Source: Sphingomonas sp. 32-62-10 (GTDB taxonomy: Bacteria > Pseudomonadota > Alphaproteobacteria > Sphingomonadales > Sphingomonadaceae). Taken from it: DNA of 64,000 nucleotides. Below are positions 59,277 through 64,000 of this stretch, one piece after another; the first letter of the stretch is position 1, and each line of letters begins with the position of its first letter. The DNA lies in NCBI GenBank assembly GCA_002280555.1, contig NCEE01000010.1, positions 201,962 through 265,961 on the forward strand, in the 5' to 3' direction. The position numbers and the translations under genes were made by a program. The notes below the pieces were generated by a model. It was not told the origin of the DNA. It saw only the letters and a list, made by a program, of their open reading frames with translations, and made no database searches.

Positions 59277-60119
59277 CTATCGGGCGATCGCCCAGCGGCC
59301 GTCGCGGAACCGGTAGACATGGGGCGAAATGCATTTTTGCAGCGCGGCGCAATCCTCCGCAACGGCTGTCTTTAAGTCGTCAAACGCGGGGCCATCGGGC
59401 AGGATGCCGGCATAGACGATCGTGTCCGCCACGACGGTGACGAACAGATCCGGCCCAACCTTGTCAGAAATCGCCGCCCAGCCGGTCAGATCGAACAACA
59501 AGCTCGCCAGATGATTCTCGTCCTCGAACATCACCGCCGCCGTGGCGAGCCGATCGGGCGTTGGCAGCGCGGGCAGGATCGCGCGGGTCTGGGCGGCGGC
59601 GAGCGCCCATGCCTCATCCCCCGAAAGGTCGAGCTCCTTCAGCGTCTTGTCATTGATCAGCGCAACACTGGTTTCCGAATCAGCGGCGAGAAAGGCGTAA
59701 AGATCATCCCCGATCTGGCGGGGCTTGGTGAGATCATGCGATACGGGCTTGGTTGCGGCAAATTCCTCGAGCGCGGCGAGATAGGGTTCGTCGCGCACGA
59801 CGAGCCGCAGACTCGCCCGGCTAGGCGGGGTAGATGGGATGCTCATCGCGGCGACGTAATCGGCCTTGCTCTCCTCACCATCGCTCGCGGTGGTGCGCTT
59901 GCAATAGTCTTCGAGCTGGTGGAGATTATACACCCCTTCCTGAACGCCATCGACCATGATGAGGATTGCTAGGTCATCATCGGGATCGGGCACCAGGGTG
60001 AGGTCCGGTCGCGCCGCTTGCAGCCGCACCAACATCTCGGCGCGAAAGTCGGGCGGCGATACTGTCGAGCGATCAGCGCCCGGCAGCAACATCATCAACG
60101 CCTGAAGAAACCGCATCAT
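59277..60119 (-). CDS. DUF1444 (YtpQ)-like protein
   Basis: 280 residues. ARPDLTLVPDPDDDLAILIMVDGVQEGVYNLHQLEDYCKR resembles the DUF1444/YtpQ pattern (a dpxxDd-L-i segment followed by NLyxxY). The middle has IGDDLYAFLAADSETSVALINDKTLKEL and the C-terminus AISDKVGPDLFVTVVADTIVYAGILPDG. Function unknown. It is not exported. The 208-base gap to parD is AT-richer and holds only the parD promoter. Confidence 0.55.
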   Translation of the reverse strand: MMRFLQALMMLLPGADRSTVSPPDFRAEMLVRLQAARPDLTLVPDPDDDLAILIMVDGVQEGVYNLHQLEDYCKRTTASDGEESKADYVAAMSIPSTPPSRASLRLVVRDEPYLAALEEFAATKPVSHDLTKPRQIGDDLYAFLAADSETSVALINDKTLKELDLSGDEAWALAAAQTRAILPALPTPDRLATAAVMFEDENHLASLLFDLTGWAAISDKVGPDLFVTVVADTIVYAGILPDGPAFDDLKTAVAEDCAALQKCISPHVYRFRDGRWAIAR

Positions 60120-60292
60120 TGCCCCCGATAGGATGGGGCAAGTCTATGGGGTTGGCTGCCGATCGCAATTGGCAGGCGGAGCGATTGCACCGGAATGGAG
60201 GCGGTTCTGGTTGGGAGGTGCGGGGGAGATACGGCAAACACGAACCCATGGATCAATTTGGCAGTAGTCCCCGCCACCGACGGAGCGCGTCA

Positions 60293-60321
60293 TTGTCAAA
60301 ATTAGCGCAGAATCGTATAAT
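60293..60321 (+). promoter_or_regulatory. strong sigma-70 promoter of parDE
   Basis: TTGTCA (60293-60298), 17 bases, TATAAT (60316-60321), an almost ideal promoter. The expected transcript start, seven bases past the -10, is 60328, the A of the parD ATG. So the mRNA may be leaderless. Confidence 0.75.
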
Positions 60322-60327
60322 GGCAGG

Positions 60328-60591
60328 ATGGCACAGATGAACATCTCGATTCCCGAAGCGCTGAAAAGCTGGGCTGAAGCGCGCGTGGCGGAGGGGAGCT
60401 ACAGCAGCACCAGCGATTATGTCCGCGATCTCGTGCGGCGCGACCGGGAATATACCGAAAAGCTGAAAGCGCTGCAGGCGGCAATCGATGAGGGGTTGGC
60501 GTCGGGGATTAGCGAGCGCGATCCCTTTGTGTACCTGGACGAATTGCGCGCGGGCTTGAGGGAGCGCGGCGAGAGCGCCGATGCGGCTTGA
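60328..60591 (+). CDS. parD: ParD-family antitoxin
   Basis: 87 residues. Ribbon-helix-helix start MNISIPEALKSWAEARVAEGSYSSTSDYVRDLVRRD followed by a flexible helical tail (YLDELRAGLRERGESAD) that would bind ParE. It represses its own promoter and neutralises the toxin. ATG 60328 or 60337; the latter begins with the typical MNIS. It overlaps parE by 11 bases. Confidence 0.95.
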   Translation: MAQMNISIPEALKSWAEARVAEGSYSSTSDYVRDLVRRDREYTEKLKALQAAIDEGLASGISERDPFVYLDELRAGLRERGESADAA

Positions 60592-60868
60592 GCTCAGCCG
60601 CCGCGCCGAAGCCGATCTGCTTGATATACGGGATTACAGCGTCGAGCAGTTCGGGATCGATCGGGCAGTTTTGTATCTGGACGGCATCGAGGATGCCTTT
60701 CGGCTGCTAATCGATTTTCCCAAGACGGGCAGCTTGCATCCGACGCTCACGCCGTCGGTTCGGTCGATGGCATGCCAACGGCACCGTATATTTTATGTGA
60801 TCGAGGGGGACGCGGTGGTGATCCGGCGCATCCTGCACAGCGCGATGGATGCCGCGCGACATTTGTAG
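60581..60868 (+). CDS. parE: ParE-family toxin
   Basis: 95 residues. RelE/ParE fold: LSRRAEADLLDIRDYSVEQFGIDRAVLYLDGIEDAFRLLIDFPKTG, then RSMACQRHRIFYVIEGDAVVIRRILHSAMDA. ParE toxins attack DNA gyrase; RHRIFYVI and RILH are typical of this branch. It overlaps parD, so the pair is coupled. The toxin and antitoxin both look intact. Confidence 0.95.
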   Translation: MRLELSRRAEADLLDIRDYSVEQFGIDRAVLYLDGIEDAFRLLIDFPKTGSLHPTLTPSVRSMACQRHRIFYVIEGDAVVIRRILHSAMDAARHL

Positions 60869-60876
60869 GGCGGCGT

Positions 60877-61281
60877 TTAATTGCGCTCGGCGTACTCAAT
60901 CAAATCCCACAAATTGCCGTAGAGATCTTCGAACACCGCGACGGTGCCATAGGGCTCGTGGCGAGGGCTTTCGGTGAAGCGCACCCCGGCGGCGGTGAAG
61001 GCGGCGTGATCGCGCGCGAAATCATCGGTGGCGAGGAACAGGAAGACGCGGCCGCCGCTCTGATTGCCGATCGCTGCCGCCTGTTCGGGCGTGGTTGCGC
61101 GGGCGAGGAGGATTGTCGTCGCGTGCGGCGGCGCGCCGGGCGGGCGGATGGTGACCCATCTTTTGCCCTGCTCGGGCTGGTATGTGTCCTCGACGAGCGT
61201 GAAGCCGAGCTTGGCCGTGTAGAAGGCGAGCGCCTCGTCATAATCGCGGACGAGGAGGGCGATGTGGGCGAGATGGGGCAT
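60877..61281 (-). CDS. VOC-family (glyoxalase-like) protein
   Basis: 134 residues. LAHIALLVRDYDEALAFYTAKLGFTLVED, FLATDDFARDHAAFTAAGVRFTESPRHEPYGTVAVFEDLYGNLWDLIEY give the paired beta-alpha-beta-beta-beta modules, with a metal-binding His in the first and Glu in the last. Function unknown; members include lyases, dioxygenases and resistance proteins. Convergent with parE, eight bases between. Confidence 0.9.
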   Translation of the reverse strand: MPHLAHIALLVRDYDEALAFYTAKLGFTLVEDTYQPEQGKRWVTIRPPGAPPHATTILLARATTPEQAAAIGNQSGGRVFLFLATDDFARDHAAFTAAGVRFTESPRHEPYGTVAVFEDLYGNLWDLIEYAERN

Positions 61282-61340
61282 GCACCGCGCCTAGCAGCTT
61301 TGCGCGTTGGCCGTCGATCAGCGGGGCGATCACTTGGGGA

Positions 61341-61964
61341 TCAGCTACAGCCCTCGATATACTCAAGCACGGGCGCAGTGCCGACATGGATGATTGTGAC
61401 GGTGCGATCGCTGCCGATTTCGAAGCGCAGCGCGGGATCGCCACTCTCCGCATTGGGCGCGGTGAGATATTTGGCGGGGGCATCGACATATTTGTGCGGG
61501 GTGTCGCGGAAGCCGGGGAAGGCCCCCGCCACCTGCTGTTCGGTCGCGCCGACACCGATACCCTCGATCAGCTTCACGTCGGAGCGCTTGCCGACCGAGA
61601 TGCGGCGGACCTTGCCGCCTTCGACAATGGCATAGACGCCGGGGTAATCGGGCGAGGAGACGGTCGTGCACGCATCCGATGCCTGCGCGCCGCGCGCCGC
61701 CCAGCTGGTGGCGCCGGGCACGGGCTGGCCGATCTTCAGCGCGCCGAGCCCTTCGAGGGTAAGGACCTTCGCTTCGTCGGTGGCGGTGGGCGACGGCCCA
61801 GGCATCGGGGTGGCGACCGGGGCCATTGCGGGACCGTTGGCGGGCGGCAGGACCATATCGGTCTCGGCCATATTGCTGTTGGTCGTCGGCGGATCGATGG
61901 CCGATGGCGAACAGGCCGCAAGGCTGAGCGCGAGCGCGGTGGCGGCGAAAAGAGGGTGCTTCAT
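61341..61964 (-). CDS. exported lipoprotein of unknown function
   Basis: 207 residues. Lipobox LSLAACSPS (Cys18) follows a signal peptide. A Pro/Ala/Thr-rich linker (to about residue 65) leads to a beta-rich domain (LTLEGLGALKIGQPVPGATSWAARG, YAIVEGGKVRRISVGKRSDVKLIEGIGVGATEQQVAGAFPG). The 'GLGALKIGQPVPG' opening resembles small uncharacterised periplasmic domains; role unknown. Confidence 0.8.
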   Translation of the reverse strand: MKHPLFAATALALSLAACSPSAIDPPTTNSNMAETDMVLPPANGPAMAPVATPMPGPSPTATDEAKVLTLEGLGALKIGQPVPGATSWAARGAQASDACTTVSSPDYPGVYAIVEGGKVRRISVGKRSDVKLIEGIGVGATEQQVAGAFPGFRDTPHKYVDAPAKYLTAPNAESGDPALRFEIGSDRTVTIIHVGTAPVLEYIEGCS

Positions 61965-62014
61965 GTGCTGCCAACGGGTGGTGCTGGGGTTGGTTCCTGT
62001 CGGGAGCGGCGCGG

Positions 62015-62239
62015 ATGATTAAGGCGTTGGAAGAGCGGTTCGCCCGGCTCCAAGACAAGCGCACTCAGGGCAGCGCGCTGATCGGCGATCATGCGGGATA
62101 CTGGTGCTCGCGGATTGGCGATTACCGGGCGATCGCGCGGGTGGAGGATGAGCCGATTACGATGCAGTTGGTGCGAGTGGAGCATCGGCAGGAGGTTTAT
62201 CTGTGTGGGGTTGGGCATTCGGGTAAACTGACTCTATAA
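62015..62239 (+). pseudogene. RelE-family toxin, 5'-truncated
   Basis: 74 residues: IKALEERFARLQDKRTQGSALIGDHAGYWCSRIGDYRAIARVEDEPITMQLVRVEHRQEVY matches the last three-quarters of RelE (LxDPRSxGxxL, RVGDYR and the RxxHRxEVY end). The first 20-25 residues of RelE (the strand and helix before RR-I) are missing; upstream in the same frame there is no RelE-like sequence, and no antitoxin gene is near. The tail is also longer than usual (LCGVGHSGKLTL). It is probably a decayed toxin at the edge of the low-G+C region. Confidence 0.8.
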
Positions 62240-62336
62240 CGACGGACCAGCAACTACCGGATGAACTGTCGTACTAGTGAGTCATTGTTGCAACATCGGC
62301 CAAAATTCGACTATCATTCGATTTTAAACTACTCAA

Positions 62337-62360
62337 TTTGCGTAGTCTGAGCTACGGAAA
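62337..62360. promoter_or_regulatory. near-palindrome upstream of brnT, candidate operator
   Basis: TTTGCGTAG (62337-62345), spacer TCTGAG, CTACGGAAA (62352-62360); eight of nine arm pairs match. It ends seven bases before the preferred brnT start (TTG 62368). TA operons are usually autorepressed at such sites. Which protein would bind is unknown, since the Panacea-domain partner here lacks an obvious DNA-binding domain. Confidence 0.6.
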
Positions 62361-62367
62361 CCCCAAC

Positions 62368-62661
62368 TTGGCAGACGTCATATGGACCTGGGATCCCCAC
62401 AAGGCGGATATCAATCGATCCAAACATGGCTTGTCATTCGAGACAGCCGTTCTAATATTTCGTGATCCGTGCCTTATTTCTGATCTCGATCCACACGAGA
62501 ACGAGGTGCGTTGGCGATCCCTGGGTATGGTGATGGGCGTCATGCTATTGGTTGTTCATACTGAGCCCGTGGAGACGCTCGGATCGTCCGCACCCGTTGG
62601 GCGGATTATTAGCGCGCGAAAGGCAACACGCGTCGAAAGGCGCGCATATCATAATGAGTAG
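62368..62661 (+). CDS. brnT: BrnT-family toxin
   Basis: 97 residues from TTG 62368. WTWDPHKADINRSKHGLSFETAVLIFRDPCLISDLDPHENEVRWRSLGMVMGVMLLVV and GRIISARKATRVERRAYHNE follow the BrnT ribonuclease-toxin pattern (WDxxKxxxNxxKHGVSF, then RIISARxATxxER). A ten-residue insert (PVETLGSSAPVG region) lies between VVHTE and RIIS. TTG 62368 gives the usual short leader; TTG 62338 would include the upstream palindrome. The end overlaps the next gene by eight bases, the usual brnT-brnA arrangement. Confidence 0.88.
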   Translation: MADVIWTWDPHKADINRSKHGLSFETAVLIFRDPCLISDLDPHENEVRWRSLGMVMGVMLLVVHTEPVETLGSSAPVGRIISARKATRVERRAYHNE

Positions 62662-63307
62662 AGCATCACTTGACCCGACTATAGCAGCAGAATTGCGCCG
62701 CCTGGCATTAATGCCGGATGAGGAGATCGACACTTCGGACGTGCCGGAGATATCTGATTGGACCAGAGCCGTCAGGGCGCGTTTCTCAACGACGTGCTTG
62801 GAAAGCCGAGGCTACGATATCCGCGCGATAGCAAACTGGATTTTAGATTATCTTAGTGAATTGCACTTGGTGGCTTCCAACATGTCACTAAACAAGTTTG
62901 CTTATTTTGTCCTTGAGCGCGGCATTGTCGAGAAAAATATTCTATTTACAGCAGCACGCGTTGAAGCCTGGGACCATGGGCCGGTCTTTAGAGAGATTTA
63001 TCACGCAGTGAAAGGCGACAAAGATCAGCCTATTTCAAGTCGAATTTCACGCTATTCGGTAAGAGATCGGGAAATAACTGAGGCCAGGGATCAATTTTAT
63101 GCAGAAGATGTGGTTTTTTTCAAGTCGGTGATCGACGATTATAAGGACTTAACTGCTGCACAGCTCAGAAGAGTTTCTCACCGTAGTGACGGTCCATGGG
63201 ACAGCGTATGGAAATCAGCAGCTCCTGTAAATCCGGGTATGGTTATTTCAGCTGAATTGATACTAGCTACGGCGCCAAAGCGGCGTGACCTCAATGGAAG
63301 ACACTGA
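62654..63307 (+). CDS. BrnA-like segment fused to a Panacea (DUF4065) domain
   Basis: 217 residues. Residues 1-45 (IAAELRRLALMPDEEIDTSDVPEISDWTRAVRARF) resemble the N-terminal part of BrnA-type antitoxins with the IDTSDxPE and W-xxAxRxxF elements. Residues 52-190 are a Panacea/SocA-like domain: YDIRAIANWILDYLSELHLVASNMSLNKFAYFVLERGI, AARVEAWDHGPVFREIYHAVKG, and LRRVSHRSDGPWDSVW. Panacea domains neutralise many different toxins. The ribbon-helix-helix expected in BrnA is replaced by the Panacea domain. It overlaps brnT by eight bases and the next gene by 14. The region is low in G+C. Confidence 0.82.
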   Translation: MSRASLDPTIAAELRRLALMPDEEIDTSDVPEISDWTRAVRARFSTTCLESRGYDIRAIANWILDYLSELHLVASNMSLNKFAYFVLERGIVEKNILFTAARVEAWDHGPVFREIYHAVKGDKDQPISSRISRYSVRDREITEARDQFYAEDVVFFKSVIDDYKDLTAAQLRRVSHRSDGPWDSVWKSAAPVNPGMVISAELILATAPKRRDLNGRH

Positions 63308-63992
63308 AAAACGCATTAAAAAATTGATGAAGTTGCCCAATTTGATAAATTGGGTTCGCCATAACAAAAAGCGTTTAGATGATACTGCGTTTCAACTACG
63401 CGAGTTTGTTAATAATCCTCCACGTCACTCACTACAGCCCGTTCAAAAGATTTGCGCGGCGATAGCTTATGGGCATCTCTCTCAGCAGTCCGCGCTCTCA
63501 AAGGCAGAGGAGATCGGTCTACCTGCCGCTCGAGCAGCGGCTCGTGAAGTGATTCCCATCTTCTGTCAATACATGAGAAGGACTGGTATTGAAGGATTAG
63601 TGGAGTTTGATAATTTTCAATCAATGTATATCATTGGGAGAAATCCAGAAAATCTCCCACTTTTGGTGCCTATTAGGCCTACATTCATTGGGCTAAAGAA
63701 CGATAGGCTAATTCCAGTATTCATTGTTGCTTGGGCAGATTTTAATCTGGACGGATTTCAGAAGTACCTTCTTTCGACAATCATTTGTGATTCCATCCTT
63801 ACCCAGCAGGATTTTCTGGGATCGGATGCTGAAATTATAGCATTTCCAAGGATAAAACATACTAAAACGCGGCGAGAGCAAGGTTGGATGGCCACGCAAT
63901 ACAATCTTCTCTCACAAGAGGATTTGATCGAACAGTTTGAACGCTATAGTCGTGCGCTGCAAACAGTAATTGCGGAACTAAGAGCACAATAA
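63294..63992 (+). CDS. unknown protein coupled to the BrnT-Panacea pair
   Basis: 232 residues from ATG 63294 (GTG 63285 also possible). Start is basic and helical (KRIKKLMKLPNLINWVRHNKKRLDD), then VQKICAAIAYGHLSQQSALSKAEEIGLPAARAAAREVIPIF, and beta-rich segments (MYIIGRNPENLPLLVPIRPTFIGLKNDRLIPVFIVAWADFNLDGFQKYLLS). It has no signal peptide or membrane segment. I recognise no family. Two lines inside it have 25 and 21 G/C of 60, versus 40 of 60 in a core line, so it is probably transferred. The frame ends eight bases before the window edge. It could be a second toxin, an effector or an accessory factor. Confidence 0.75.
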   Translation: MEDTEKRIKKLMKLPNLINWVRHNKKRLDDTAFQLREFVNNPPRHSLQPVQKICAAIAYGHLSQQSALSKAEEIGLPAARAAAREVIPIFCQYMRRTGIEGLVEFDNFQSMYIIGRNPENLPLLVPIRPTFIGLKNDRLIPVFIVAWADFNLDGFQKYLLSTIICDSILTQQDFLGSDAEIIAFPRIKHTKTRREQGWMATQYNLLSQEDLIEQFERYSRALQTVIAELRAQ

Positions 63993-64000
63993 TCTCAATC

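Overview
The window is a stretch of bacterial chromosome from an alphaproteobacterium, most probably a member of the Sphingomonadaceae. The evidence is the high G+C content (40 of 60 bases in one core line I counted), the rpmF-plsX-fabH-ihfA-merR and rpmI-rplT-pheS-pheT orders, several TonB-dependent receptors, and the density and style of the genes. No phage, integrase or transposase gene is visible. One tRNA gene (Lys, anticodon TTT) is present.

Layout, left to right. 1-8.9 kb: a partial chorismate mutase, rpsD, an M28 peptidase, the agmatine-to-putrescine pair aguA/aguB, a chlorite-dismutase-family heme protein, a family 5 uracil-DNA glycosylase, folK, tRNA-Lys, a PAP2 phosphatase and a CitE-like lyase. 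8.9-15.7 kb: a ZnuD-like TonB receptor without a normal start, a frameshifted galE, cytosolic msrA, a membrane protein and an AsmA-family protein. 15.8-24.9 kb: a 5'-truncated rpmI, rplT, pheS, pheT, a PLP decarboxylase, a mutarotase, an EcsC-family protein and prfC. 24.9-28.1 kb: a TonB receptor divergent from a TetR regulator across a well-formed promoter/operator. 28.1-31.1 kb: the rpmF-plsX-fabH and ihfA-merR cluster. 31.3-49.1 kb: MAPEG, an MBL hydrolase, a pabB-pabC fusion, an aspartate aminotransferase, an exported MsrA, kup, two peptidases, a cytochrome b561 operon and two parts of a ligase-associated DNA-repair set. 49.2-53.4 kb: rpoN and the lptB/lptA/lptC/rnd block for lipopolysaccharide export. 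53.7-60.1 kb: a two-domain cold-shock protein, GNAT, an ATP-dependent DNA ligase and several exported or membrane proteins. 60.3-64 kb: toxin-antitoxin-rich DNA.

How the genes work together. Four separate genes (pdeM 36.8 kb, lhr 42.7 kb, MBL exonuclease 47.2 kb, ATP-dependent ligase 55.1 kb) make up the ligase-associated DNA damage response set, here scattered over 20 kb instead of adjacent. aguA and aguB convert agmatine to putrescine. lptA, lptB and lptC are three parts of the LPS export machine. rpmF, plsX and fabH link ribosome and lipid synthesis.

Three otherwise conserved genes are damaged in this sequence: rpmI has lost its 5' half, galE is frameshifted by a 32-bp imperfect tandem duplication, and lhr carries one in-frame TAA. 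Each could be a real mutation or a sequence error; read-level data would decide.

The most novel-looking locus is the low-G+C right end (62.3-64.0 kb). A BrnT-type toxin overlaps a gene that joins a short BrnA-like N-terminal segment to a Panacea (DUF4065/SocA-like) domain, and this overlaps a third gene of unknown family. A near-palindrome sits just upstream. This looks like a hybrid toxin-antitoxin system or a small defence module.
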